Source of the DNA: Pleurocapsa sp. PCC 7319 | Lineage (GTDB): Bacteria; Cyanobacteriota; Cyanobacteriia; Cyanobacteriales; Xenococcaceae | NCBI RefSeq assembly: GCF_000332195.1 | Contig: NZ_KB235922.1 | Span: 310,001 to 374,000, forward strand | Direction: 5' to 3' | Length of the DNA stretch: 64,000 nt | In this document: positions 54,709 through 63,358 of the stretch, in pieces | Position numbering within the stretch: position 1 is the stretch's first letter | How the letters are laid out: every line of letters begins with the position of its first letter | Notes under the pieces: model-generated | The model's input: only the letters and a program-made list of their open reading frames with translations | Databases searched by the model: none | What the model was told of the DNA's origin: nothing | Made by a program: the position numbers and the translations under genes

Positions 54709-55710
54709 ATGAGTGAAGCCAACAACAATGCTAATTCTGTAGATTCCCAATCTAGTTTTAATTTTTCTCCCACAACTGATAAAAATGATGTTAAACATCA
54801 AGATGAAGTAAAAGATATAGCTGCTAAAACTAATCAAGAAAATTCCTATTTAACATCTGATAATTTCCGTAAATCTTCTCAATTATCAACCGAAACTGAG
54901 CAAAATCTGGATGATAATGATACTTCAGTTCACAATATGAACTGGCAAAAAGTAGCCCATAAACTACGTGAATATAATCGTAAACTACTTAAAAAAGTAT
55001 TTCGTCTCGAACAAGAGCTGGCGGAAATTGATAATCGATTTAACAAGCACGTCGAGAAATCACAAAATAGTGATTTGCTAGTAGCTCAACAAGCAGAGGA
55101 AATTAGAAACTCTCAAGAAAAAATTGCCTTGCTTAATCAACAAATTGCTAATTCTCAGCAACAAGTACAGACCCAAGAAACAGCAATTAGTAATATATCT
55201 CAACAACTAGAATTATCTCAAAAACAAACTGCTCAACTAGAAAGAGAATGCGCCTTACTGCAAGAAAATTACGACAGTAAAGCTCATGAATTAGTTGCCA
55301 AAGAAAGAGAAACCAAAGAATTGCAAACTCGACTCAGCCAACAACAACGTTACGCGATGCAGTATAAGGCAGAATTGCAACATTATCGAGAAAAAGCAAC
55401 CTCACCTAAAATAGAAAAAGTAACTAACAGTTATCGAAATTCCATCAGTAGCCGTTCAATCAAGCCTTGGTCGACTTCTACTTCGGAAACCAAAATTTCC
55501 CTACCTCAAACTAAACCTCAATCAAACAAAATTACTCGTGTTGTTGCCAAAGCCACAGAAACTGTAAAAACTACCGCAGAAATTTCTTCCTGGTCGGCAT
55601 CAACTACTAAAGAAAAAGACAGAACTAAGACTGGTAGCAAATCTAGCAGTAGCAAAAAACCTCAGTCTTTAGCTGCTATTGATTTACCCACATTTCCACG
55701 TCAAGGCTAG
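54709..55710 (+). CDS. Coiled-coil hypothetical protein
   Basis: 333 residues from ATG 54709. Low-complexity N-terminus rich in Asn/Ser/Asp, a long coiled coil (~90-230; KKVFRLEQELAEID to ELQTRLSQQQRYAMQYKAEL) and a basic Ser/Thr/Lys-rich C-terminus that ends AAIDLPTFPRQG. No signal or membrane segment. No family recognised; common type of cyanobacterial cytoskeletal- or scaffold-like protein. 222 bp after csaB; separate transcript possible. Confidence 0.75.
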   Translation: MSEANNNANSVDSQSSFNFSPTTDKNDVKHQDEVKDIAAKTNQENSYLTSDNFRKSSQLSTETEQNLDDNDTSVHNMNWQKVAHKLREYNRKLLKKVFRLEQELAEIDNRFNKHVEKSQNSDLLVAQQAEEIRNSQEKIALLNQQIANSQQQVQTQETAISNISQQLELSQKQTAQLERECALLQENYDSKAHELVAKERETKELQTRLSQQQRYAMQYKAELQHYREKATSPKIEKVTNSYRNSISSRSIKPWSTSTSETKISLPQTKPQSNKITRVVAKATETVKTTAEISSWSASTTKEKDRTKTGSKSSSSKKPQSLAAIDLPTFPRQG

Positions 55711-55972
55711 TAAATTACATAGTTAAATATACTTGTTGCCAAAATCAAGTTTAGTTTAGTTTAGTTTAGTTGTTAATCATGATAGATATGATAGGGGCGA
55801 TTTGCTATTCGCCCCTATAGTTATTTCTTTGTATCATAGTTTTTCCAAAGAGATATTTTATTATAAAAATAATTTATGTTGCAGTTTATACCAAAATTGT
55901 CTACATAAATCAGCTATCTTCAACAGATGACAAGCGACCAAAATCTTGGAGCTTTCTGAATTTAAAGATAGT

Positions 55973-56941
55973 ATGCGAATTGAGCAACTGCAAGCGTTTA
56001 TAGCAATCACAGAGACGGGGAATTTTGGACAAGCAGCTAAAAAATGTGGAGTTACTCAGTCAACAATTAGTCGCCAAATACAGTCTTTAGAACAAGACTT
56101 AGGCTTACCACTATTTCATCGTAGCACCCAAGCTAAGCTAACCTTGGGTGGCGAAAAGCTACTGCCTCGTGCTCAGAGAATTTGTCTGGAATGGAATAAA
56201 GCCAGCAAAGAATGTGCTGACTTAATTGCAGGAAAGCAACCGGAGCTTTGTATTGCAGCGATTCACTCGGTCTGTGCTCATTATTTGCCGCCAATTCTAC
56301 AACAGTTTTGTCTAGATTATCCTGAAGTTCAATTAAGAGTTACCGCCTTAGGCAGCGATCGCGCGTTAAAAGTTTTACGAGATGGTTTAATTGATGTGGC
56401 GATCGTGATGAATAATCGTTTTTTGACTGCCTCAGCCGAAATAGAGCTGACAGTACTCTATGAAGAACAAGTTGATGTATTGATGGCAGCTAATCATCCT
56501 CTTAGTCATCTAGAGAAAATTCCACCTTTAGAGTTAGTTAAATATCCGCAAATAGTATTTAAGGATGGTTACGGGATGCAAAGGTTGGTGCAGGAATGGT
56601 TTAGAAATCAAAATGTCCAGATTAAGACTGCTATGGAGTTAAATACTCTTGATGCTTTTCGCGGAGTAATTCGGCAAGGAGAAATGATTGCTCTGTTGCC
56701 CCATAAAGCTTTGATTGACTCCTACAACGATCCTACTTTGGCGATCCGTCCCATTTCCCACTCTGAAATAGAAATAAACACGATCAAACAAGGAGAATTA
56801 GACAATGTTTTAACTCGTCAGGTTGTAATGGTGACCACCAGCGATCGCTTGATGATTCCCCCTATCGCCCATTTCTATAAATTGGTCAAAAATATGGCGA
56901 CATCTTCAGATTTATTAACTACACAATTAATTGGTCAATAG
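55973..56941 (+). CDS. LysR-family transcriptional regulator
   Basis: 322 residues from ATG 55973 (a TTG 27 bp upstream is less likely). HTH region MRIEQLQAFIAITETGNFGQ, then AAKKCGVTQSTISRQIQSLE, is a typical LysR winged helix. The effector domain spans ~90-300 (LCIAAIHSVCAHYLPPIL, GLIDVAIVMNN). Effector and target unknown; the downstream TrpD-like and MMADHC-like genes follow on the same strand and could be targets or merely neighbours. Confidence 0.93.
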   Translation: MRIEQLQAFIAITETGNFGQAAKKCGVTQSTISRQIQSLEQDLGLPLFHRSTQAKLTLGGEKLLPRAQRICLEWNKASKECADLIAGKQPELCIAAIHSVCAHYLPPILQQFCLDYPEVQLRVTALGSDRALKVLRDGLIDVAIVMNNRFLTASAEIELTVLYEEQVDVLMAANHPLSHLEKIPPLELVKYPQIVFKDGYGMQRLVQEWFRNQNVQIKTAMELNTLDAFRGVIRQGEMIALLPHKALIDSYNDPTLAIRPISHSEIEINTIKQGELDNVLTRQVVMVTTSDRLMIPPIAHFYKLVKNMATSSDLLTTQLIGQ

Positions 56942-57012
56942 AGTATTCTGTATGATCTAGAGCAAAAATATGTCGTAATTGTAAAATTTAATCTCGCCTA
57001 TCTTCCCCAATT

Positions 57013-58074
57013 ATGAGCGATGAGTTTCGAGAACTATTAAAAAGAGTCGGTAGCGGGACTCACACTAGTAAAAACCTATCCCGTGACGAGGCAGCAATGG
57101 CATCCAGAATGATGTTATTGCAAGAAGCAACCCCTGCTCAAATTGGTGCGTTTATGATCGCTCATCGCATTAAACGGCCGACTCCAGAAGAATTGGCGGG
57201 AATACTTGATGCATACGATCAACTAGGATTAAAACTCAAAATCAATCCCCATCATGACCATCAACCAGTAGTTTTAGGTAATCCTTATGATGGGCGATCT
57301 CGAACTGTACCAGTAACAGTGATTACGGCATTGATTTTAGCTGCGGTAGACGTACCTGTAGTGATGCATGGTGGCGGCTGTATGCCAACGAAATACGGCA
57401 TTCCCCTAATCGATATTTGGCAACAGTTAGGAGTAGACTTTTCAGGATTTAATTTAGCTCAAGCCCAGGATATATATAATCAAACCCAGATTAGTTTCAT
57501 CTATCTTCCCCAGCATTTTGACTCAGCCCACAATTTTGTGCCTTTGCGAGAACAAATTGGTAAACGCCCTCCCTTTGCTACTGCGGAGTTAGTCTGGTGT
57601 CCCGTAGAGGGAGAAGTTCACCTAGTTGCGGGATTTGTCCATCCTCCAACTGAAGAACGGTTTCGGTCAACATTCAAAATTAGAGGAACTAAAAACTTTA
57701 CTCTAGTCAAAGGTTTAGAAGGTAGTTGCGATCTTTCCCGTAATCGGACAGGAATTATTGCTATGAGTAATTCAGGGGAGAGTTTTGAACGTCTTCTACT
57801 CAACCCTGCTGACTATAGTTTAAATGGGTCTGATATCACTTTAGAATCAAAAGCTCAGGCGATCGCTTTAATTCAAGAAGTAATTCAAGGTAACAATAGT
57901 CAACTCTTTCCCAGTGCCATTTTAAATGGTGGTTTTTATCTCTGGCGTTTTGGAATCACTCCTACTTTAGAGACTGGCTTTGGCAAGGCAGAAGAAATGT
58001 TAGCTAAAGGTATAGTCGCGGATAAATTATCTCAACTACAAACCCTCAGTCACAGCAGTACCTTATCTATCTAG
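57013..58074 (+). CDS. Anthranilate phosphoribosyltransferase-family protein (TrpD-like)
   Basis: 353 residues. Nucleoside-phosphorylase/TrpD fold: MMLLQEATPAQIGAFMIAHR, then VVLGNPYDGRSRTVPV and VPVVMHGGGCMPTKYGIPLI. The canonical TrpD phosphoribosyl loop (GTGGDxxxTFN) is replaced by GNPYDGRSR, so this is a TrpD2-like (YbiB-type) member and not clearly a tryptophan enzyme; some relatives bind nucleic acid. Lies 20 bp upstream of the next gene and is probably co-transcribed with it. Confidence 0.85.
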   Translation: MSDEFRELLKRVGSGTHTSKNLSRDEAAMASRMMLLQEATPAQIGAFMIAHRIKRPTPEELAGILDAYDQLGLKLKINPHHDHQPVVLGNPYDGRSRTVPVTVITALILAAVDVPVVMHGGGCMPTKYGIPLIDIWQQLGVDFSGFNLAQAQDIYNQTQISFIYLPQHFDSAHNFVPLREQIGKRPPFATAELVWCPVEGEVHLVAGFVHPPTEERFRSTFKIRGTKNFTLVKGLEGSCDLSRNRTGIIAMSNSGESFERLLLNPADYSLNGSDITLESKAQAIALIQEVIQGNNSQLFPSAILNGGFYLWRFGITPTLETGFGKAEEMLAKGIVADKLSQLQTLSHSSTLSI

Positions 58075-58094
58075 AATTATTCCTACTTGAATTA

Positions 58095-58637
58095 ATGCGA
58101 TCGCCATTTTATCTTAAAATTTTTCAAACCCCAACAGGTAGAGAAGTTCAAGTATGTATAGCTCCTCCCCATCAATTTGTTTTCAATCATCAGCAACAGC
58201 TACTACCAGACTGGAATCAATCCGTTGCTCATCTTATTGTAGTTTTGCAACAGTCTTCAATTTCCCTTAAGGAATCTAATTTTGAAGTTGCTCAGGAGAA
58301 AGATAACTTAAGAGCAGAGTTTATTCGTTTTGGATGTACTGTAATATTTGGTTTACGAGCCCAAGGATACAAGAGCGATCTTTTCGATCCTCGCACAGGT
58401 CAGGCTCTTTTAGCTCCCCAGGGAAAGCTAACCTTAAATGATAATGCCGTAGTTCAAGCTCTGCTAGATTATCCTGTAGTCAGTTATCAGAATTGTTCTC
58501 TACTAACTCATCCCCTATGGGGGAATAAGGTTTATCCTTCCACGATGGCTACAGTTGCTGACCAAAAACGAACTCAATTTTGTCTGGAACAGGTCGCCGC
58601 GTCACAGAAGTGGATTACAAAGTCCAGAGATTATTAA
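58095..58637 (+). CDS. MMADHC-like (CblD-type) protein
   Basis: 180 residues. Blocks HPLWGNKVYPSTMATVADQK, then RTQFCLEQVAASQKWITKS match a cyanobacterial family annotated as methylmalonic aciduria and homocystinuria type D homologues, related to the human B12-trafficking adaptor MMADHC. Function in bacteria is not established. No signal peptide. Follows the TrpD-like gene by 20 bp. Confidence 0.55.
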   Translation: MRSPFYLKIFQTPTGREVQVCIAPPHQFVFNHQQQLLPDWNQSVAHLIVVLQQSSISLKESNFEVAQEKDNLRAEFIRFGCTVIFGLRAQGYKSDLFDPRTGQALLAPQGKLTLNDNAVVQALLDYPVVSYQNCSLLTHPLWGNKVYPSTMATVADQKRTQFCLEQVAASQKWITKSRDY

Positions 58638-58691
58638 GTTTAAATATATAAATTGCCATTTTAATGCCCATTATACTTTTTTTTCTAACAG

Positions 58692-58834
58692 AAAGTGTTA
58701 GGATTCATATTGAGATAAAGATCGGCAATCCAGTTTGTATTCAGTATTGATAGGTTTTTCCATAAAGTATTGATTGGCTTTTTTCCGAAATTTTAGCTCT
58801 CTACATCTAAATGCATTGAGGAGACATTCAATTT
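58692..58834 (+). promoter_or_regulatory. Conserved leader of RRM gene (copy 2)
   Basis: Mirrors the leader at 43926-44073 (AGTGTTAGGATTCA, AGTTTGTATTCAGTATTG, GGTTTTTCCATAAAGTATTGA, CATTGAGGAGA before the ATG). The match continues across ~140 bp while unrelated flanks differ, so the leader is under selection or was duplicated with the gene. Confidence 0.7.
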
Positions 58835-59122
58835 ATGTCAATTTACGTCGGTAACCTTAACTATGAGGTTAACCAAGAGGATTTAAACGAGGTATTTTCA
58901 GAATACGGAAATGTCAAGCGAGTTCATCTTCCTACTGACCGCGAAACAGGGCGCAAACGTGGTTTCGGCTTTGTGGAAATGGAAACAGAAGCGGAAGAAG
59001 ATAAAGCCATTGAGACTCTGGATGGAGCTGAATGGATGGGTCGTGAGTTAAAAGTTAACAAAGCACGACCCCGTGAAAACAGAAATTCCTTTGGAGGTGG
59101 TCGTCGTAACGACCGCTTTTAA
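58835..59122 (+). CDS. RRM RNA-binding protein, paralogue
   Basis: 95 residues, close paralogue of the protein at 44074 (SIYVGNLNYEVNQEDLNEVF, RKRGFGFVEMETEAEEDKAI, tail NSFGGGRRNDRF). RNP1 RGFGFVEM and RNP2 IYVGNLNY are intact. Shares its leader with the first copy. Probably one of the cold- or stress-regulated cyanobacterial Rbp proteins. Confidence 0.95.
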   Translation: MSIYVGNLNYEVNQEDLNEVFSEYGNVKRVHLPTDRETGRKRGFGFVEMETEAEEDKAIETLDGAEWMGRELKVNKARPRENRNSFGGGRRNDRF

Positions 59123-59144
59123 ACTCCAGGGTTAAATCGAATTG

Positions 59145-59197
59145 CGCTTCTAGAGAGTAACTAGACTATTCTAGTAATATCTCTCAGAAGCGTTTTA
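59145..59197 (+). terminator. Terminator of second RRM gene
   Basis: CGCTTCTAGAGAG (59145-59157) pairs with CTCTCAGAAGCG (59181-59192, one unpaired base), followed by TTTTA. A small basic gene begins 26 bp beyond, so the terminator may be leaky. Confidence 0.75.
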
Positions 59198-59222
59198 TTG
59201 TGTAATGAGGAATTCTATATAA

Positions 59223-59399
59223 ATGGCTAAACGTCGTAACGCAAAAAAAGAAAAAGCAGCTCGAAATAAAATTAATGCTCGTAAATTCCGTAAGCAAACT
59301 AGTCGTTACGGAAATCGTGGCAGAAAAAACTATAGTAATGATAAAAAACAGGAGACAACAGAGGAAAATACATCTTCTGAGTCTACTTCTGCCAACTAA
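59223..59399 (+). CDS. Small basic protein
   Basis: 58 residues: MAKRRNAKKEKAARNKINAR, then KFRKQTSRYGNRGRKNYSND and an acidic Ser/Thr/Glu-rich tail. The basic N-terminal 35 residues suggest RNA binding; it is not S21, whose fold and sequence differ. It follows the RRM gene and its own terminator (59419-59470), so it is either co-transcribed by read-through or has a promoter in the 100-bp gap. Family unknown to me. Confidence 0.7.
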   Translation: MAKRRNAKKEKAARNKINARKFRKQTSRYGNRGRKNYSNDKKQETTEENTSSESTSAN

Positions 59400-59418
59400 A
59401 ATTAATACCTTATTTAGT

Positions 59419-59470
59419 ACAACAGCTCTGATGATGCAGTAATATCGCTTCATCCTAGAGCTGTTTTTTT
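59419..59470 (+). terminator. Terminator after the small basic gene
   Basis: AACAGCTCT (about 59420-59428) pairs with AGAGCTGTT (about 59456-59464) perfectly over nine bases, with a GATGA/TCATC inner stem, followed by a T-run. Confidence 0.85.
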
Positions 59471-59512
59471 ATTGAAGCTAGAAGCTAACGGCTAAAAGCT
59501 AATAGTTATTGA

Positions 59513-60187
59513 TTACTCTCTAAGCACATATCCCACTCCACGTACAGTTTGAATTAAGCGTTGTTCCTTTTGGTCTTCTAGCTTGAGACGAAGATAGCGA
59601 ATATAAACTTCAATGATGTTGGAATCTCCCATAAAGTCGTAACCCCAAACCCGCTCTAAAATTTGGTCGCGAGTTAAAACTTGACGAGGATGAGCCATTA
59701 AATAGTCCAATAAATCAAATTCTTTGGCGGTCAATTCAATGGAACGTTTCCCTCTAAACACTTCACGAGTAGAGCGATTGAGAGTCAAATCAGTAAATTG
59801 CAGTAGTTCTGTATCTTCAACCTGCTCTCGACGTAAATTAGCTCTAATCCTGGCGAGTAATTCTTCGATACTAAAGGGCTTAATCACATAATCATCAGCA
59901 CCAGCATCTAAACCAGCAACGCGATCGCCGACCTCATCTTTGGCGGTTAGTAAAATAATTGGTACTTGATCCCCCGTTTGACGGAGACGACGACATATTT
60001 CTGGTCCGGATATTCCTGGTAACATCCAATCCAACAGAATCAGATCGGGCTGAATTTCTCTAGCGGTAGATAAACCAGCAAAACCGTCAGGAGCAACTGT
60101 TACTTCATAATTTTCAAACTCCAATTCCATCTTGATAAACTGAGCCAGCTTGGCTTCATCTTCTACCACTAAAATATGTGATTTCAT
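59513..60187 (-). CDS. OmpR/PhoB-family response regulator
   Basis: 224 residues from ATG 60187 (an extended in-frame start at 60211 overlaps the upstream stop). Receiver: HILVVEDEAKLAQFIKMELE, phosphoacceptor Asp53 in LILLDWMLPG, Lys in DYVIKPFSIEELLAR. C-terminal winged helix: FDLLDYLMAHPRQVLTRDQI, GVGYVLRE. Sits directly downstream of the K+ channel gene, so both are likely one operon; its cognate histidine kinase is not adjacent. Targets unknown. Confidence 0.95.
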   Translation of the reverse strand: MKSHILVVEDEAKLAQFIKMELEFENYEVTVAPDGFAGLSTAREIQPDLILLDWMLPGISGPEICRRLRQTGDQVPIILLTAKDEVGDRVAGLDAGADDYVIKPFSIEELLARIRANLRREQVEDTELLQFTDLTLNRSTREVFRGKRSIELTAKEFDLLDYLMAHPRQVLTRDQILERVWGYDFMGDSNIIEVYIRYLRLKLEDQKEQRLIQTVRGVGYVLRE

Positions 60188-60207
60188 AACTCCATATTTT
60201 TTCAAAC

Positions 60208-61281
60208 TCAAAGTTTATTTTTGGGAGGTCTGAGTGACTTTGTCGAATTAATTGGACCCAGAATCTTGTTTAAATCTCGCAATTGTTCGGCTGTTCCCAT
60301 ACATATTAAAGCGTCTCGATCCAAAATTAGAGTGTCTCCAGTGGGACCGGCAATTAAGTTGCCGTCAAAACGACGAATCGCCAATACCAAGGCTCCCGAC
60401 TGTGATCGCAGTTTAGCTTCCCGAAGACTCTTGCCCACAAAGGGACAAGCTTGAGTATCAATCAAAAATTCTTCGAGATAGTAAGAACGATTAGATCCTG
60501 TAATGATACCATCTACAAAGTCCATCACCTGAGGTCTTAACGCCGCCGCCGCTAATCTTTTACCTCCTGTAATATAGGGAGAGACTACCGCATCTGCCCC
60601 CGCTCGCTGTAGTTTTTGTACTGCTTCTTCGTTGCTGGCACGGGCGATCGCCCTAATCCGGGGATTAAGGGTCTTGGCCGATAATACTGTATAGAGATTT
60701 TGGGCATCTGAAGGTAATGCCGTTACCAAACAGATAGCCCGATCAATTTTGGCTCGTACTAAAGATTCATCGAGAGTAGCATCACCTAAAATTACTGTGT
60801 AACCCAGCTGCTTAATTTCTTCTACTTCTTCGAGATTATCATCAATAATAATGAAGGGAATACCTTCAGCAAAAAACTCTCGGGCAACATGACGACCAGT
60901 TCGCCCAAAACCACATACGATGTAATGTTGTTCTAAAGATTCAATCAAACTTCTCTCCTGTCTTAGTTTGATTCCTTCTTGAAAATACCCCTGAATTAAG
61001 GCTTCTGTAAAACGATTGACAATATAACCAATGGTCAATAAGCCCATCAAAATCAAGGCAACAGTAAATAGCCGACCTCTTTCTTCCAGCGGACGCACCT
61101 CGGAAAACCCGACTGTGGACAAGGTAATCACAGTCATATATGCTGATTCTGAAAAAGACCACTTCTCTACCTGCCAATACCAGAGAGTACCAATTAGGAC
61201 AATACCAGCTAATACGACACCACCTCGTACTAACTCTTTCCTTAAACGACCATATTTTTCCTCAAAGGTATAATTATACAT
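60208..61281 (-). CDS. Potassium channel with RCK/TrkA-N domain
   Basis: 357 residues. Two membrane helices around a pore loop with the filter TVITLSTVGFSEV (T56-V57-G58-F59-S60-E61), then a RCK Rossmann domain (HYIVCGFGRTGRHVAREF) and a TrkA-C domain (LEEFLIDTQACPFVGKSL). The filter differs from the K+-selective TVGYGD, so selectivity is uncertain. Its 3' end overlaps the response regulator start region. Confidence 0.9.
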   Translation of the reverse strand: MYNYTFEEKYGRLRKELVRGGVVLAGIVLIGTLWYWQVEKWSFSESAYMTVITLSTVGFSEVRPLEERGRLFTVALILMGLLTIGYIVNRFTEALIQGYFQEGIKLRQERSLIESLEQHYIVCGFGRTGRHVAREFFAEGIPFIIIDDNLEEVEEIKQLGYTVILGDATLDESLVRAKIDRAICLVTALPSDAQNLYTVLSAKTLNPRIRAIARASNEEAVQKLQRAGADAVVSPYITGGKRLAAAALRPQVMDFVDGIITGSNRSYYLEEFLIDTQACPFVGKSLREAKLRSQSGALVLAIRRFDGNLIAGPTGDTLILDRDALICMGTAEQLRDLNKILGPINSTKSLRPPKNKL

Positions 61282-61429
61282 GTAAAATTGGCTGCTGATT
61301 TTGATAACAGTTTTGCCTAAAATTTAAGTCTGGTCTAAACAAAGTAATCCCAGTAATATCAAATAACAACTGCCATTTTAAAGGTATTTTTCGCCAAAAA
61401 TAAACCTAAACTTTATCCAGGAGTAGCTT

Positions 61430-62707
61430 GTGATTCAATCCCCTTTATTAGATGATTCTTTAACTACCTCGAAGACACCGGAATTTGATCGCGATCGCTT
61501 TGATGGGAGTGTGATGCAAACCTATGGTCGTTTTCCCATTGCCATCGACCGGGGAGAGGGCTGTCGTCTTTGGGATACAAACGGAAAAGAATATCTTGAT
61601 TTTGTTGCCGGGATTGCTACTTGTACTCTGGGTCATGCACATCCTGCTCTAATTGCTGCTGTAACGGAACAAATTAAAAAATTACACCACGTTTCCAACC
61701 TCTATTACATTCCTGAACAGGGAGAGCTAGCAGAGTGGCTAGTAAATCATTCCTGCGCTGATAAAGTGTTTTTCTGTAATTCTGGCGCGGAAGCCAATGA
61801 AGCAGCAATTAAACTAGTTAGAAAATATGCTTATACTCACCTCGACAAGGTAGAGCAACCGATAATTCTTACTGCCAAAGCTAGTTTTCACGGGCGAACC
61901 TTGGCGACTATTACCGCCACAGGGCAAGAAAAATATCAACAAGGTTTTGCTCCTCTGCCTGAGGGATTTGCCTATGTTCCCTATAACGATATTACTACCG
62001 TAGAAAATGCGATCGCCGATCTGGATGAGGGGACTTTACGCCGAGTGGTAGGGATCATGATTGAACCACTCCAAGGAGAGGGAGGAGTACGTCCAGGAGA
62101 TTTAGAATATTTTTTGAGACTGCGTAAAATTTGCGACGAAAATCAGATCCTGCTGGTGTTTGACGAAGTACAGGTGGGGATCGGCAGAAGTGGCAAACTC
62201 TGGGGTTACGAGAACCTTGGTGTTGAACCAGATATCTTGACAAGTGCCAAAGGTTTAGCAGGAGGCATCCCTATTGGAGCAATGCTTTGCAAAGACTCTT
62301 GTGCAGCATTTGAGCCAGGCAACCATGCTAGTACTTTCGGTGGTAATCCTTTTGCTTGTGCAGCAGCATTAGCAGTCTTACAAACTTTAGAGCAGGAAAA
62401 TATTTTACACAATGTTCAAACTAGAGGAGAACAACTAAGAGTTCGATTAAGAGCGATCGCCAAACAATATCCTTCTTTATTTAGCGAAGTTCGAGGCTGG
62501 GGTTTAATTAACGGTATTGAATTAAGTCCTGATATAGATTTAACCTCAATTGATCTAGTTAAAGCGGCAATGGAAGAGGGGTTATTACTCGCCCCAGCAG
62601 GACCAAAGGTTCTTCGCTTCGTTCCACCTTTAATAGTCTCTGAAGCTGAAGTAGATGAGGCTACTAAAATACTGGAAGCTACCATTAGTAAAATAGCGAA
62701 AAATTGA
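61430..62707 (+). CDS. argD: Acetylornithine aminotransferase ArgD
   Basis: 425 residues from GTG 61430. Class-III PLP enzyme: LDFVAGIATCTLGHAHPALI, FCNSGAEANEAAIKLVRKYA, SFHGRTLATITATGQEKYQQ, IMIEPLQGEGGVRP and the Lys in LTSAKGLAGGIPIGAML. Makes N-acetylornithine in arginine biosynthesis. argG lies 651 bp downstream on the same strand; the gap is repeat-filled. Confidence 0.96.
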   Translation: MIQSPLLDDSLTTSKTPEFDRDRFDGSVMQTYGRFPIAIDRGEGCRLWDTNGKEYLDFVAGIATCTLGHAHPALIAAVTEQIKKLHHVSNLYYIPEQGELAEWLVNHSCADKVFFCNSGAEANEAAIKLVRKYAYTHLDKVEQPIILTAKASFHGRTLATITATGQEKYQQGFAPLPEGFAYVPYNDITTVENAIADLDEGTLRRVVGIMIEPLQGEGGVRPGDLEYFLRLRKICDENQILLVFDEVQVGIGRSGKLWGYENLGVEPDILTSAKGLAGGIPIGAMLCKDSCAAFEPGNHASTFGGNPFACAAALAVLQTLEQENILHNVQTRGEQLRVRLRAIAKQYPSLFSEVRGWGLINGIELSPDIDLTSIDLVKAAMEEGLLLAPAGPKVLRFVPPLIVSEAEVDEATKILEATISKIAKN

Positions 62708-63358
62708 TTAATTTAAAGTTAAACCGCGAAGCGGTTAGCTATTAGCTATTAGCTATTAGCCGTTAGCTTTTAGCTTTTAGCTCAATCAAAAGTAGATTTA
62801 AACTACTGCATGCGGTGAAGCACTTGCGTTGGACTGGTTCCCAGGCTTGAGCAAAGCGCGAAAGTGCGGTCTTGCGAGACAGTCCGTTGGCGGGGTTCCC
62901 CCGCTTGAAGGAACTGTCGCCCTAAAGGATACCGCTTCGCATAAGGGCGGGGGTTTCCCCCATGAGCAACTTTCGTAACAAAGGACTTGTCCGCATGTAG
63001 TGCCGAACCCGAAGGGCGAACTACACGCCTTTGTGATTGAAGACTCTTCGTCTCTTAGAGACAGAAGAGGGGACTTAGACCCGTTCAGCTAATAGCTAAT
63101 AGCTTTGTTAAACGAGGTGACAATCATTAAACTGTTACACCTTTAATGGTGTTTTCTCAGCAAATAGGCAAAAATACTAATTGTGTGAGGAGTGAACTTA
63201 TCAGAGGCTTGCTTTTGGGATCGAAACACGGACAGAACCCCAAAGGTGAGCCTCTCATTTTGTCCCCATTATTGATCAGCTTTTTATTCTTGAATATTGA
63301 CTTTCAGATACAATACCCGATTAGTTGTAGATTAATTGTACTTAGGGATAAATAAATT
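62708..63358. repeat. Repeat-rich spacer between argD and argG
   Basis: Begins with heptamers (62735-62783, seven units of TTAGCTA/TTAGCTT type). It is followed by a GC-richer mosaic of small palindromes: GCGGGG/CCCCGC (62890-62904), GGGGG/CCCCC (62949-62961), the dispersed TAAAGGATACCGCTTCGCATA (62923-62943) and an AGCTAATAGCTAATAGC end (about 63087-63105). It looks like a composite of dispersed repeats; only the final ~250 bp near argG seem unique. Confidence 0.6.
63203..63255 (+). promoter_or_regulatory. Hairpin in argG leader
   Basis: AGAGGCT (63203-63209) pairs with AGCCTCT (63249-63255), extended inward by TTTTGGG with CCCCAAA. It is ~100 bp before the argG ATG with no T-run after it, so it could be a leader structure rather than a terminator. 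Confidence 0.4.

Noticed and set aside
63146-63355. 69-codon ORF just before argG
   Set aside because: It runs through the hairpin and repeat-flanking DNA, has no ribosome site and no recognisable domain.
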